A stretch of 64,000 nucleotides of DNA from Prevotella melaninogenica (GCF_018127925.1 NZ_CP072348.1:379501-443500), one strand, 5' to 3'. Numbered from the stretch's first letter, positions 8,250 to 18,259 are shown. Translations and numbers: made by a program. The notes: generated by a model not told the origin, from the letters alone.

Positions 8250-8690
8250 GGATTAACTATTACTCTCAGTGACGGTAAGGTAGACGATAAGTTTTCTTAT
8301 CGTTTGTACAAGAATGCTACAACAACAATCACTTCGTCTGCAGCAAACATTAGCAATGTTGTCTTTGTATGTGATACATATAAAGCTGGTGGTAAGAGTT
8401 TCTTAGGTGATGGCTTTGATTCATCTATGGCAGGATTGTCTGTTTCTGCTGACAAAATTAATGTAACATGGACAGGAGATAAGAACTCTGTTGAGTTTAA
8501 GACTCCTGGGCATCAGGTACGTGTAAAGAAGATTACTGTTACTTTAAAGAGTGAACCTGCAGGTATCAAGGAAGTTAACAATGGTACTGTAAATGAGAAT
8601 GTACCTATCTATAACCTCGCTGGTCAGCGTGTAGGTAAGGATTACAAGGGTGTCGTTATTCAGAACGGTAAGAAGTTTATCAAGAAGTAA
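8250..8690 (+). pseudogene. 3' remnant of a secreted surface protein gene
   Basis: The frame is open from 8250 (after an in-frame TAA at 8247) and reads ITLSDGKVDDKFSYRLYKNA... before the first plausible start (TTG 8304), so coding similarity begins before any start codon: this is a 5'-truncated gene. The body resembles the beta-sandwich repeat found in Prevotella surface proteins (FVCDTYKAGG, TWTGDKNSVEF, HQVRVKKITVTL). The end, GIKEVNNG followed by IYNLAGQRVGKDYKG and VIQNGKKFIKK, is the short C-terminal tail common on exported Prevotella proteins. No signal peptide remains, so it is unlikely to be functional. Confidence 0.6.
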
Positions 8691-9085
8691 ACAGTTTATT
8701 GAGCTGTCTGGTAAATCTCTTTCATTGAATATAGTTATTAGTGTCTTATTTATATAAATGAAGGCATTTCTGAACACGTCTTCTAATCTTTAACCGATGT
8801 GTTGAGTGCCCGCACATGTTGTGTTGATGCTCAGCACATGTTGTGTTGATGCTTAGCATACATGGTGCGGTTGGTAAACAGACATCGTTTTGTGGGTAAT
8901 CACCATTACAATATAAAGGACGGGTAGAAGTCGTTTGCCGTTTGGAAGAGTATGTGTCTCTCTTAAGAAAGAACGATATCTTGATGAACAGAGAGTTTAA
9001 CTTAGGTTTTTAAGTACAATCAAATAGCTTAACTTGTTTGAAATGAGCGTGTTATTAGAGTATTTTACACGTCTAATCATATAAA
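8691..9085. repeat. Non-coding stretch with three 22-bp tandem units
   Basis: Three 22-bp units lie at 8799-8820, 8821-8842 and 8843-8864, each beginning gtgttga and centred on gcacat (for example gtgttgatgctcagcacatg). The same unit family recurs at 14502-14567 and, inverted, at 61744-61815. No gene seen elsewhere in the stretch. Confidence 0.75.
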
Positions 9086-9125
9086 AAAAGCGCCAAAGAA
9101 ACGATATATTCTTTGGTGCTTTTGT
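9086..9125 (-). terminator. Terminator of prfC
   Basis: The stem gcgccaaagaa (9090-9100) pairs with ttctttggtgc (9109-9119) with one G-T pair; on the minus strand it is followed by seven T. It lies about 20 bases past the prfC stop. Confidence 0.85.
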
Positions 9126-9142
9126 TATGTCATATTCTTGAA

Positions 9143-10711
9143 TTAGAATTCACTTGTAAAGTGGAAACGGATATTCTCAAAGTCTTGCTGTGCCATGCTT
9201 AACACATAACCTGAGTCAGCGAGGAAGACGTCACGTCCCTCAATATCCTTAGCCATATACTGATATTTACGCTTCTTGAAGTTTTCTAACTCTTTCTCGT
9301 CGTCAGCCTCAATCCAACAAGCTTTATAGAGGTGTACAGGTTCCCAACGACACTTGGCATTATACTCATGCTCCAATCGATACTGGATAACCTCAAACTG
9401 AAGTTGTCCAACGGTTCCCACGATACGACGGTTGTTGAATTGGTTTACAAATGACTGTGCAACACCTTCATTCATCAGCTGTTCAATACCCTTTTGGAAC
9501 TGCTTAGACTTCATTGGGTCATCGTTCTCAATGTATTTGAATAGTTCTGGTGAGAAGCTTGGTAGACCGCGGAAGTGGATGTTTTCTCCCTCAGTTAGTG
9601 TGTCACCAATCTTAAATACTCCACCGCTATCAGGCAGACCAACGATGTCACCAGGGTAAGCCTCTTCTACAGTACTCTTGCGTTGTGCCATGAACTGAGT
9701 AGGAGAGGAGAAGCGCATCGTCTTTCCATTACGAATGTGGAGATAAGGCTGGTTACGCTGGAACTTACCAGAGCATACCTTACAGAAAGCGATACAACTA
9801 CGATGGTTAGGGTCGATATTGGCTGTAATCTTGAAAATGAAGCCTGTGAACTTTGGTTCACTTGGTTCAACCATACGCTCTTCTGCCTTGGTTGGACGTG
9901 GGCTTGGTGCTATTTCAACGAAACAATCGAGCAACTCTTGAACGCCAAAGTTATTCAATGCAGATCCGAAGAATACTGGTGCAACTTCTGCTCGGCGGTA
10001 AGCTTCAACATCAAAGTCTGGATAAACACCATTGACTAACTCAAGGTCGTTGCGTAGCTGTTCAGCAAAGTCAGCACCTACTTGCTCGTCCAAATCATTA
10101 GAATCGATATCTACTTCAATCTTCTCTGTCACACGCTGTTTGTTCGGTGTGAAGAGGTTCAACTGCTGTTCGTAGATATTATATACACCTTTGAAGCGCT
10201 GTCCCTGACCGATAGGCCATGAGAGTGGACGTACACTAATCTTGAGTTCTTCTTCCAACTCGTCTAAAACCTCGAATGGGTCACGACCTTCACGGTCCAT
10301 CTTATTGATAAAGATGATAACTGGTGTGTTGCGCATACGACACACCTCCATCAACTTACGCGTCTGAGCTTCCACACCCTTGGCAGAGTCAACAACGATG
10401 ATAGCAGAGTCAACGGCCGTCAGTGTGCGATAAGTATCTTCTGCAAAGTCTTGGTGACCAGGAGTATCAAGGATATTTACCTTATAATCTTTATAGTCAA
10501 ACTCCATCACAGAAGTTGATACAGAGATACCACGCTGCTTCTCAATATCCATCCAGTCGGATGTAGCTGTCTTACGTATCTTGTTGCTCTTCACCGCACC
10601 AGCAACCTGAATCTGACCACCGAAGAGAAGGAATTTCTCTGTCAAAGTAGTCTTACCAGCATCTGGGTGAGAGATTATGGCGAACGTTCGCCTGCGTTCT
10701 ATTTCATTCAT
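9143..10711 (-). CDS. prfC: Peptide chain release factor 3 (RF3)
   Basis: A 522-residue translational GTPase that removes RF1/RF2 from the ribosome after peptide release. GTP-binding motifs are intact: [12 protein letters not shown] (G1, about residue 14), DTPGHQDF (G3, near 83) and [13 protein letters not shown] (G4, near 137, typical of RF3). Length matches RF3 rather than EF-G. The end (FHFTSEF) is also family-like. It is 138 bases downstream of rmlD on the same strand, probably with its own promoter, and ends at a strong terminator. Confidence 0.95.
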   Translation of the reverse strand: MNEIERRRTFAIISHPDAGKTTLTEKFLLFGGQIQVAGAVKSNKIRKTATSDWMDIEKQRGISVSTSVMEFDYKDYKVNILDTPGHQDFAEDTYRTLTAVDSAIIVVDSAKGVEAQTRKLMEVCRMRNTPVIIFINKMDREGRDPFEVLDELEEELKISVRPLSWPIGQGQRFKGVYNIYEQQLNLFTPNKQRVTEKIEVDIDSNDLDEQVGADFAEQLRNDLELVNGVYPDFDVEAYRRAEVAPVFFGSALNNFGVQELLDCFVEIAPSPRPTKAEERMVEPSEPKFTGFIFKITANIDPNHRSCIAFCKVCSGKFQRNQPYLHIRNGKTMRFSSPTQFMAQRKSTVEEAYPGDIVGLPDSGGVFKIGDTLTEGENIHFRGLPSFSPELFKYIENDDPMKSKQFQKGIEQLMNEGVAQSFVNQFNNRRIVGTVGQLQFEVIQYRLEHEYNAKCRWEPVHLYKACWIEADDEKELENFKKRKYQYMAKDIEGRDVFLADSGYVLSMAQQDFENIRFHFTSEF

Positions 10712-10849
10712 TTGTCTTATATTCTTTGGGAGTAAAAGTCTTGTCAGCTGTTGTTGAAGTGGAGCTAACTAATTAGCTTATAATTCTTTAAATCAATTTA
10801 TAGCTGAACTAAGTCTTATAATCTTCCTTTTTAACTCCTATTATTTGTC

Positions 10850-11725
10850 TTATTCCTGTAAGCCTTTCATGCACTTCTTCAGTGAATCAACCCAATATGG
10901 AATCTTTATGCCAAAGGTTTCCTTAATCTTTGTCTTATCAAGGACAGAGTAGGCAGGACGTGTAACAGGTGAAGGGAACTCGTCGCTGTGGCAAGGTTGG
11001 ATGTCACATGCTGTGTTTCCAGCAAGTTCTGCAATCTTAATCGTGAAGTCATACCAGCTACATACACCCTCATTAGAGAAGTGGTAGATGCCATTATTTC
11101 TTTCATACTTGCGGTTCTCAACGATATCGAAGATGGCATCTGCTAAGTCGCCCGCATAAGTTGGTGTTCCGCACTGGTCGAAAACAACCTTCAGCTGTGG
11201 CTTAGTAGCTGTGAGATTCATCATAGTCTTAACGAAGTTATGACCAAACTCGCTGTAAAGCCATGCTGTACGAAGAATAATATGGTTCACACCAGTAGCT
11301 TGAATCTTCTCCTCACCGTGCAGTTTTGTTAAACCATAAACGCCAGTAGGAGTACCCTTCATATCCTCTTTGCAAGGAGTATTATATGGGTCGCCACCGA
11401 AGACATAGTCTGTGCTGACATGAACAAGCAAGCCACCAACCTCTTTCATAGCCTTTGCAAGGTTCTCTGGTGCAGTCGCATTGAGTAATTCAACAATCTC
11501 ACCCGCTGTCTCTGCTTTGTCCACATTGGTCCACGCAGCGCAGTTGATGATACATTCAATCTTATTGTCTTGTACCATCTTGCGGATGTCTTCGAGATTA
11601 GTAATGTCTAACTTTGTATATCCCTCACATACGTCAGTGAAGATATAGTGGTCTTTACTCTGTTTAGATACAAGCTGTATCTCATTGCCAAGCTGTCCGT
11701 TAGCTCCAGTAACTAAAATATTCAT
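10850..11725 (-). CDS. rfbD: dTDP-4-dehydrorhamnose reductase
   Basis: Catalyses the last step of dTDP-L-rhamnose synthesis, NADPH-dependent reduction of dTDP-4-dehydro-L-rhamnose. The Rossmann motif TGANGQLG is at residues 6-13, HVSTDYVFGGD near 100, and the YxxxK catalytic pair in YGLTKLHGEE near residue 130. Length (291) is normal. rfbA, rfbB and rfbC are not in the window. It starts 12 bases after the DUF4924 gene, forming a LysE-DUF4924-rfbD set on the minus strand. The product could feed the polysaccharide locus at 28-54 kb, though no rhamnosyltransferase is assigned there. Confidence 0.9.
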   Translation of the reverse strand: MNILVTGANGQLGNEIQLVSKQSKDHYIFTDVCEGYTKLDITNLEDIRKMVQDNKIECIINCAAWTNVDKAETAGEIVELLNATAPENLAKAMKEVGGLLVHVSTDYVFGGDPYNTPCKEDMKGTPTGVYGLTKLHGEEKIQATGVNHIILRTAWLYSEFGHNFVKTMMNLTATKPQLKVVFDQCGTPTYAGDLADAIFDIVENRKYERNNGIYHFSNEGVCSWYDFTIKIAELAGNTACDIQPCHSDEFPSPVTRPAYSVLDKTKIKETFGIKIPYWVDSLKKCMKGLQE

Positions 11726-11737
11726 AAGCTATCTCCT

Positions 11738-12346
11738 TTATTCTTCGCCGAAGTTTAAGCCTTCAGTCTTATCCTTAATATAGTAGTCTGACAACATACC
11801 AATGAAGGTTGTTATCTCGTTAAGCGCACGAGTTGTCTCGGGGGTAATCTCTTTCTTCTGTAGACGAAGCATCATCACTCCATAAAGAAGGTCGAAACAA
11901 GTTTCTATCTCACTCTTTCCTAACTGCGCAGCAACACTCTTTAAGCGTTCATCATTTGTACGTGCCATCTTGTCTGCTGTACGCTTTGTCTTACCTCTTA
12001 GCTCAACAATGAAGGGTAAAACACGATAATATTCAGCAGAATAGAACGGAAACTTTGATGATTGCAGCAACTGTGCGTGTAGCTCTGTAAGGTCCTGCAT
12101 GAGCACCTTGTTAATCTGTAGGTGTCCACCTTCTCGACAACCTTCTTGATTCATCATGCGTACAAGGTCGCCAAACCAGTCTTCCTCTTCCTCCTTTTGT
12201 TCTTCGGTGTATTGGAACTGGTCGATATATTCTTTACGGATTCGTGTCAATGAACAACCGTAAGCACGGATAGTATCTTCTATCTGCCACATATAAAGCA
12301 GATATTCTGCTATACTCTTCTTTCTTAATTCCTTAGCTACAAACAT
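11738..12346 (-). CDS. DUF4924 family protein
   Basis: A 202-residue soluble, mostly helical protein beginning MFVAKELRKKSIAEYLLYMWQIEDTIRA, the hallmark of DUF4924, a family restricted to Bacteroidetes. No catalytic motif, signal peptide or membrane segment is seen. An acidic/Gln-Glu-rich stretch (TEEQKEEEEDWFG) lies near residue 48. It sits between the LysE-type transporter (9 bases upstream) and rfbD (12 bases downstream), so the three are probably one transcript. Function unknown. Confidence 0.8.
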   Translation of the reverse strand: MFVAKELRKKSIAEYLLYMWQIEDTIRAYGCSLTRIRKEYIDQFQYTEEQKEEEEDWFGDLVRMMNQEGCREGGHLQINKVLMQDLTELHAQLLQSSKFPFYSAEYYRVLPFIVELRGKTKRTADKMARTNDERLKSVAAQLGKSEIETCFDLLYGVMMLRLQKKEITPETTRALNEITTFIGMLSDYYIKDKTEGLNFGEE

Positions 12347-12355
12347 AAATTACCC

Positions 12356-13042
12356 TTATTCCATTAATCCGTCAATAGTTGGCAGATGATAAAGATTAAA
12401 TACTGTACCTACAAGCATAATGATAGAAAACAGAATGACAACAGAACCTATAACCTTATTTATAATAAGAATACCATTGACATCAAACTTTCCTCTAATC
12501 TTATCTATCAACCATGATAAGCCATACCACCAAAGTAACGCACCAGCAGGGATACAGGTAAAACCGATAATCATCTCTAATGGGCGATTAGGCTGTACGA
12601 AAGCGAATTGTGCGTAACTTGCAATGAAGAGGAAGATAATCATTGGATTAGAGAGGGTTACCAAGAAGGCTGTAACGCCATTATGGAAGAGAGACCCCTT
12701 CTCCTTACCACTCTGATGAGCTTTCTTCATCGGATCAGATTTGAAGCAATAGACTCCAAAGAGTAATAATAATACACTTCCTGTAATCTGTACTATCAAC
12801 TTATATGTAGGGTTTTCTAAAGGTCCCATAATGAAACTCATACCTAACCCTACGATAAGTGCATAAATAGTGTCGCTGATAGCGGCTCCAATACCTGTTA
12901 TAAAACCATACCAACGTCCCTTGTTCAAGGTTCGTTGTATACATAATATTCCAACTGGACCCATGGGAGCTGATGCTATAATTCCAATAAGCAGTCCCTT
13001 AAAGATAAAATCCAGTATATCTAATTGAATAGGAAATTGCAT
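12356..13042 (-). CDS. LysE-family membrane exporter
   Basis: The preferred start is ATG 13042 (MQFPIQLDILDFIFKGLLIG), giving 228 residues; the longer frame to 13090 would add a stretch overlapping the divergent promoter region. About six membrane helices are predicted, and the N-terminal APMGPVGILCIQRTLNKGRW motif with GIGAAISDTIYALIVGLG fits LysE/RhtB translocators, which export amino acids or other small metabolites. The substrate cannot be told from sequence. First gene of the minus-strand set with DUF4924 and rfbD; divergent from the ROK kinase gene. Confidence 0.8.
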   Translation of the reverse strand: MQFPIQLDILDFIFKGLLIGIIASAPMGPVGILCIQRTLNKGRWYGFITGIGAAISDTIYALIVGLGMSFIMGPLENPTYKLIVQITGSVLLLLFGVYCFKSDPMKKAHQSGKEKGSLFHNGVTAFLVTLSNPMIIFLFIASYAQFAFVQPNRPLEMIIGFTCIPAGALLWWYGLSWLIDKIRGKFDVNGILIINKVIGSVVILFSIIMLVGTVFNLYHLPTIDGLME

Positions 13043-13106
13043 GCTTGTTATTTTGGGTGCAAAATTGCAAAAATAATACGAGATAAGCAAATTTACCTAA
13101 CAAAAC

Positions 13107-13138
13107 TTTGTGGCATTCCTCTTTTTTTCATAACTTTG
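13107..13138 (+). promoter_or_regulatory. Promoter of ROK kinase gene
   Basis: TTTG (13107-13110), 20-base spacer, TAACTTTG (13131-13138): a full match to the Bacteroidetes vegetative consensus, 36 bases before the ATG at 13174. Confidence 0.75.
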
Positions 13139-13173
13139 CCCATAGTATATTCAAACTAAAAACTTATTATGTC

Positions 13174-14175
13174 ATGGACGTAACAGAGCAGAAACCAGTT
13201 GTAACTGGATTGGAAAAGCCATTTGTAATTGGCTTGGATTTAGGAGGAACAAACGCAGTATTCGGTGTCGTAGATCAGCGTGGTCAGGTACTTGCCACCA
13301 ATTCTATTAAGACACAGGCTTATAAGACAGTCGACGATTTTGTAGAAGCAGGTGTAGAGGCAATACGTCCTCTCGTTGCAAAATATGGTGGAATAGGTCA
13401 GTTCCGTGCTATGGGTATTGGTGCACCTAATGGTAACTTCTATCGTGGCACGATTGAGTTTGCACCAAACCTCTCATGGGGACACGATGGTGTTGTGCCA
13501 TTGGGCGATATGTTCTCACAGAAGTTGGGTATTCCTGTTGGTCTTACTAATGATGCGAATGCTGCAGCTATCGGTGAGATGCAGTATGGCGTTGCCCGCG
13601 GAATGAAGGATTTTATCATGATTACACTCGGTACAGGTGTCGGCTCTGGTATCGTTATCAATGGTCAGATGGTCTATGGTTCTGATGGCTTTGCTGGAGA
13701 ATTAGGCCACGTAATCATGGTTCGTGGAGAGAAGGGGCGCACTTGTGGTTGTGGTCGTACAGGTTGTTTGGAAACTTATTGCTCTGCAACTGGCGTTGCT
13801 CGTACAGCTCGTGAGTTCTTGCAGAATAGCAAGGAAGACTCTTTGTTGCGTGAGATAAAGCCAGAAGATATCACTTCTTTGGATGTTTCTATTGCTGCTG
13901 GTCGTGGCGATGCACTTGCGAAGCGTGTTTACGAGTTCACTGGCAAGATATTAGGTGAGGCTTGCGCTGATTTCGCAACCTTCTCTTCTCCAGAGGCTTT
14001 TATCTTCTTTGGTGGTCTAACTAAGGCTGGTGACTTATTGATGGAACCAATCATGCGTTCTTATAAGGAGCATGCTTTGGAAATCTTCAAGGACAAACCA
14101 AAGTTCTTGGTAAGTTCGCTTGACGATGCTGCAGCAGCCGTTCTCGGTGCTTCAGCTATTGGTTGGGAATTGTAA
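13174..14175 (+). CDS. ROK-family glucokinase
   Basis: The start is taken at 13174 (MDVTEQKPVV) because the longer frame from 13108 would run through the promoter. The 333-residue product has the ATP-binding motif GLDLGGTNAVFG near residue 17, GAPNG near 92, LTNDANAAAIGE with the catalytic Asp near 125, LGTGVGSGIVINGQ near 153, and the ROK zinc motif CGCGRTGCLETYCSATG near 195. It phosphorylates glucose or a related hexose in the cytoplasm; ROK members can also use N-acetyl sugars, so glucose is the likely but not proven substrate. Confidence 0.87.
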   Translation: MDVTEQKPVVTGLEKPFVIGLDLGGTNAVFGVVDQRGQVLATNSIKTQAYKTVDDFVEAGVEAIRPLVAKYGGIGQFRAMGIGAPNGNFYRGTIEFAPNLSWGHDGVVPLGDMFSQKLGIPVGLTNDANAAAIGEMQYGVARGMKDFIMITLGTGVGSGIVINGQMVYGSDGFAGELGHVIMVRGEKGRTCGCGRTGCLETYCSATGVARTAREFLQNSKEDSLLREIKPEDITSLDVSIAAGRGDALAKRVYEFTGKILGEACADFATFSSPEAFIFFGGLTKAGDLLMEPIMRSYKEHALEIFKDKPKFLVSSLDDAAAAVLGASAIGWEL

Positions 14176-14720
14176 TTAATGATATAAAGTCCAGATTTCT
14201 TTTGAGTTATATGTGCAGTTTGTCTGCTTGTCTACTTGAAAGAGTCTAAAACTTATATATTTAAAGTAGGGACAAACACCCTTGTCAGACATTCTTTTTA
14301 TAATTAAAAGAACTGACTTACGAGGTTGTTTGTCCCTATTATGTTTTATCTATATTACTAATTTTATATGATTTCCTTTTTATGATGATGTCTGTACGCT
14401 GTGTCTAAGTTGATAGAAAGCGGTTTTTCAATAAATTCTTATGTGTGTCTTGCTATCTTGATAGCGATAAAAAGGAATCTTTCTACCCGTATCCTTTCTA
14501 TGTGTTGCTATTCCGCACATCTCGTGTTGATGCCCCGCACATATTGTGCTGATGCTTCGCACCAATGGTGTTGAGTATAGAATGTCTTGCTAAACATTGA
14601 TTAGAAGGAGGCAATTTGTAGTTAGTATAGAATTGTTCCGTCAAAAGTAATCATATGGAAGATTCTTCGTTTGAAAGTTATATCAGGCTTTAAAACTCTT
14701 TATAGACTTTCTTTTTGTAG
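14176..14720. repeat. Non-coding stretch with large hairpin and 22-bp repeat units
   Basis: Bases 14267-14338 form a long hairpin: tagggacaaacacc (14267-14280) pairs with ggttgtttgtcccta (14324-14338) with one bulge, and an inner gtcag...ctgac pair adds to it. It may end ROK transcription, though no T-run follows. Three 22-bp units of the gtgttgatgc family lie at 14502-14523, 14524-14545 and 14546-14567. No gene seen. Confidence 0.65.
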
Positions 14721-14727
14721 TTTTTGT

Positions 14728-14758
14728 TTTGTGTTCTCATTTTTTTAATCTAACTTTG
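14728..14758 (+). promoter_or_regulatory. Promoter of tsaC/Sua5-like gene
   Basis: TTTG (14728-14731), 19-base spacer, TAACTTTG (14751-14758), 42 bases before the ATG at 14801. Confidence 0.7.
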
Positions 14759-14800
14759 CGAATACTTATAATACTTAGAAAGAAAAAACAATAACAGAAG

Positions 14801-15370
14801 ATGAAACAGGAAGACGACATCAAGAAAGCGATTGAAGTGATGAGAAAGGGTGGTATCATTCTTTACCCAACTGATACTGTGTGGGGTATAGGTTGCGATG
14901 CTACCAATGCGGAAGCTGTAGCAAAGGTATATGCCTTGAAACGCAGAGACGATTCGAAGGCTCTTATTTGCTTAGTTGATTCTGATAACCGACTTCAGCG
15001 TTATGTACGCAATGTTCCTGATGTTGCTTGGCAGTTGATAGAAGCTGTTGAGAAACCAACAACATTGATTCTTGATGGTGCTGTTAATCTTGCTCCAAAT
15101 CTGATAGCAGAAGATGGCTCTATAGGTATTCGCATTACAAAGGAGCCCTTCTCACATGAGTTATGCTATCGATTCCAGAAGGCTATTGTAAGTACTTCGG
15201 CAAATGTTAGTGGTGAACCTGCTGCGCAGAATTATCGTGATATCTCACAGGAGATTCTTGATGGTGTTGACTATGTTTGTGAGTCAAGACGTCAGGAACA
15301 CAAACCACATACTCCATCCAGCATTATTAAATTGGCTGCTGATGGCGAAGTAAAAGTTATAAGGAAATAA
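14801..15370 (+). CDS. L-threonylcarbamoyladenylate synthase (TsaC/Sua5/YrdC)
   Basis: Makes threonylcarbamoyl-AMP from threonine, bicarbonate and ATP for the t6A37 modification of ANN-decoding tRNAs. The YrdC domain fills the protein: GGIILYPTDTVWGIGCDA near residue 16, KRRDDSKAL near 46, GIRIT near 109 and IVSTSANVSGEPAAQNY near 127. At 189 residues it is the short form without the C-terminal Sua5 domain. The ClC channel gene begins 12 bases after its stop, so the two are probably co-transcribed from the promoter at 14728-14758. Confidence 0.9.
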   Translation: MKQEDDIKKAIEVMRKGGIILYPTDTVWGIGCDATNAEAVAKVYALKRRDDSKALICLVDSDNRLQRYVRNVPDVAWQLIEAVEKPTTLILDGAVNLAPNLIAEDGSIGIRITKEPFSHELCYRFQKAIVSTSANVSGEPAAQNYRDISQEILDGVDYVCESRRQEHKPHTPSSIIKLAADGEVKVIRK

Positions 15371-15382
15371 TTGAATTGATAG

Positions 15383-17179
15383 ATGAAAGTGTCAGGTAGT
15401 CAGGGGATTATTTCTCAACTTGATAATTGGCGAAAGAATCATGTTTCCAATCGCGAGTTAGTCTTAGTATTAGCGTTTGCTATTGGTCTTCTTGCTTCAT
15501 TGGCAGCATATATTCTTCACTTTATTATCAAATTGATAGAGGAATTAGTAACCTCTGGTTTCGATGTTGCAACGATTAACTGGCTCTATCTCATCTATCC
15601 AATCGTAGGTATTTGGCTGACAAGTCTATTTGTTAAGTATGTTGTACGTGATAATATTTCACATGGTATTACGCGTGTCCTCTATGCTATTTCTACGAAA
15701 CAATCTCGTTTGAAAGCTCATAATACTTGGTCGTCTATTGTTGCTTCTGCCATTACGATTGGTTTTGGTGGTTCGGTAGGAGCAGAGGCACCTATTGTGT
15801 TGACGGGTTCAGCTATTGGTAGTAACCTCGGACGTATCTTTAATTTAGATAATCGCACACTCATGCTTCTTGTGGGTTGTGGTGCAACGGCGGCTGTATC
15901 TGGTATTTTCAAGGCTCCAATAGCAGGATTGGTATTTACATTGGAAGTGTTGATGGTCGATTTGACCATGGCTTCTCTTTTGCCGATATTGATTGCATCA
16001 GTGACGGCAACGTGTTTCTCTTATTTCTTCACAGGTGGTTCGTCAATGTTTCATTTCCAAATGGATAACATTTGGGGACTTGATCGCGTTCCACCGACAA
16101 TCTTGTTAGGTATCGCTTGCGGTTTTGTATCACTCTACTTCATGCGCTTAATGTCATGGTGTGAGAATGGTTATGGGAAACTTTCTTCTAAGCCTTATCT
16201 GAAACTACTTGTGGGTGGCTTAGTGCTTTCTCCACTTATTTTCCTCTTTCCCTCTCTCTATGGTGAAGGCTATGATAGTTTGAGATTGTTTATAGAAGGA
16301 AAGACAGAGGCTGACTGGATGCAAATCATGAGTGGTTCTATGTTTGCTGAAAAGTCAAATTTCTTACTGCTTTATGTGGGCTTAGTTGTAATGACGAAGG
16401 TCTTTGCAACCAGTGCAACAAATGGTGCAGGCGGTTGTGGTGGAACCTTTGCGCCTTCTTTGTTCATCGGTGGCTTTGGTGGTTTCTTCTTTGCTCGTTT
16501 TTGGAATATGGAGCAACTTGGTGTTTATATTCCAGAGAAGAACTTTACGCTCTATGGTATGGCAGCTGTGATGTCGGCTGTGATGCATGCACCTTTGACG
16601 GGTATCTTCCTGATTGCCGAGCTAACAGGCGGTTATCAACTCTTCATCCCATTGATTATCGTGACTATCAGTTCTTATCTTACGATAAATATCTTTGAAC
16701 ATCATAGTATATATGCTGTACGTTTGGCAAAGCAAGGTAAACTCCTCACACACCATACAGACAAGTCTATCCTCACTTTGATGAGTATGGATAAGATTAT
16801 CGATCATGACTTTACATCTGTCGGACCGGATATGGAGATGGGAAAACTTATTCATGCTATCAGTTCAAGTCGCAATGATTATATTCCTGTGCTCGATGAG
16901 TCTCGTAAGTTATTAGGTGAGATTGATATTAACAATCTACGAGATATTATTTTCCGTACAGAACTTTATCACCGTTTCCATGTAAATCAATTGATGTCGC
17001 CACCAGCAGCAATGCTCGGTGTCAACGACCCAATGGAGGATGTGATGAAGACTTTTGAACGTACGGGTGCACAGTATTTACCTGTTGTGAATATTGATAG
17101 CCAGTTGGTTGGCTATATCTCTCGAGCTCGCCTTTATAGTATGTATCGTCAGTTTGTAGCAGATTTTAGTGCAGAATAA
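15383..17179 (+). CDS. ClC-family chloride channel or antiporter with CBS domains
   Basis: A 598-residue membrane protein of about ten or more helices with the ClC selectivity motifs GSVGAEAPIVLTGSAIGS (about residue 130), GIFKAPIAGLVFTLEVL (near 173) and GGCGGTFAPSLFIGGFGG (near 350). The position equivalent to the gating Glu in GxEGP is in the GAEAP segment. The last about 140 residues hold a CBS pair (LMSMDKIIDHDF... and NQLMSPPAAMLGVND...), which often bind adenine nucleotides. It would move chloride or another anion, possibly exchanging for protons, across the inner membrane. Follows tsaC by 12 bases. Confidence 0.88.
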   Translation: MKVSGSQGIISQLDNWRKNHVSNRELVLVLAFAIGLLASLAAYILHFIIKLIEELVTSGFDVATINWLYLIYPIVGIWLTSLFVKYVVRDNISHGITRVLYAISTKQSRLKAHNTWSSIVASAITIGFGGSVGAEAPIVLTGSAIGSNLGRIFNLDNRTLMLLVGCGATAAVSGIFKAPIAGLVFTLEVLMVDLTMASLLPILIASVTATCFSYFFTGGSSMFHFQMDNIWGLDRVPPTILLGIACGFVSLYFMRLMSWCENGYGKLSSKPYLKLLVGGLVLSPLIFLFPSLYGEGYDSLRLFIEGKTEADWMQIMSGSMFAEKSNFLLLYVGLVVMTKVFATSATNGAGGCGGTFAPSLFIGGFGGFFFARFWNMEQLGVYIPEKNFTLYGMAAVMSAVMHAPLTGIFLIAELTGGYQLFIPLIIVTISSYLTINIFEHHSIYAVRLAKQGKLLTHHTDKSILTLMSMDKIIDHDFTSVGPDMEMGKLIHAISSSRNDYIPVLDESRKLLGEIDINNLRDIIFRTELYHRFHVNQLMSPPAAMLGVNDPMEDVMKTFERTGAQYLPVVNIDSQLVGYISRARLYSMYRQFVADFSAE

Positions 17180-17236
17180 ATAGGTATCTGCCGTCTCTTA
17201 CTTATTATCTCACCTCTTGTTAAATTCCCAAAGATA

Positions 17237-18259
17237 ATGAAAAAAGAAAATATACGTATTGTTTTCATGGGTACTCCAGAGTTTGCTGTGGAGTCGTTGA
17301 AAGCATTAGTTGAGAATGGATATAATGTTGTAGCTGTAGTCACACAGCCTGATAAACCTGTTGGGCGTCATCAAGAACAGCTGCAGCCATCACCTGTGAA
17401 ACTCTATGCACTTGAACATAACTTGCCTGTTTTGCAGCCTGTAAAGATGAAGGATGCTGATTTTATAGAAGAATTGCGTTCTTATAAAGCTGATATGCAG
17501 GTGGTTGTTGCCTTTCGTATGTTGCCGGAGATAGTTTGGAGTATGCCTCGCTTAGGTACGTTTAATGTACATGCAGCCTTGCTTCCGCAGTACCGTGGTG
17601 CTGCTCCTATCAACTGGGCGGTTATCAATGGTGAGACCGAGACAGGTGTGACGACCTTCTTCCTTGATAAAGACATTGATACTGGTTGTATTATCCTTCA
17701 AAAGCCGTTTGCTATTCCTGATACAGCTGATGTTGAGTATGTCTATGATGGCTTGATGGTTTTGGGCGCAAAGATTGCCATGGAAACAATTGATCTCATT
17801 GCATCTAAATTGCCTGAAGATAGTCTGGATACCGTTGATTTCTCTGCAGTTCTTGATGGCATAAGTGCTCCTCAAGTGTGTGAAGATGCTGAATTACATC
17901 ATGCACCGAAGATATTTAAGGAGACATGCGAAATCAATTGGAACCAGTCTGCTAAGAAAGTTTATGATTTTGTGCGTGGACTCAGTCCTTATCCTGGCAC
18001 TTGGAGTACACTCTGTTCTATTGAAGACAATGAGGTAAAGCCTTTGATTATGAAGGTTTATAAGACGGCTAAGTCAGACCGCGCATCTATAGGTACCCCT
18101 GGTACGCTCGTCGTAGAAAAGACTCGTCTCTATGTCAATACGTCTGATAACCTCTTGGAGCTTCTCGATATTCAGTTGACAGGTAAGAAACGAATGGATG
18201 TTCGCTCATTCTTAAATGGGTTTAAGGATATAGAGAAGTACCTTTTCCAGACAGAATGA
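17237..18259 (+). CDS. fmt: Methionyl-tRNA formyltransferase
   Basis: Formylates the initiator Met-tRNA using 10-formyl-tetrahydrofolate. The catalytic domain shows RIVFMGTPEFAVESL at the start, the folate signature FNVHAALLPQYRGAAPINWA with the catalytic Asn and His near residue 107, and the DKDIDTG segment carrying the catalytic Asp near 142. The C-terminal domain includes FVRGLSPYPGTW. 340 residues, slightly above the E. coli length. The TGA stop lies inside the first copy of a 20-bp tandem repeat (18251-18300), so the last codons are part of that repeat. Confidence 0.94.
   Translation: MKKENIRIVFMGTPEFAVESLKALVENGYNVVAVVTQPDKPVGRHQEQLQPSPVKLYALEHNLPVLQPVKMKDADFIEELRSYKADMQVVVAFRMLPEIVWSMPRLGTFNVHAALLPQYRGAAPINWAVINGETETGVTTFFLDKDIDTGCIILQKPFAIPDTADVEYVYDGLMVLGAKIAMETIDLIASKLPEDSLDTVDFSAVLDGISAPQVCEDAELHHAPKIFKETCEINWNQSAKKVYDFVRGLSPYPGTWSTLCSIEDNEVKPLIMKVYKTAKSDRASIGTPGTLVVEKTRLYVNTSDNLLELLDIQLTGKKRMDVRSFLNGFKDIEKYLFQTE

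Noticed and set aside
10850-11725. rfbD as part of a local rhamnose operon
   Set aside because: No rfbA, rfbB or rfbC lies in the window; the neighbours are a transporter and DUF4924.
13108-13173. N-terminal extension of the ROK kinase
   Set aside because: The extra 22 residues would be encoded across the consensus promoter (13107-13138), so transcription starts inside it.
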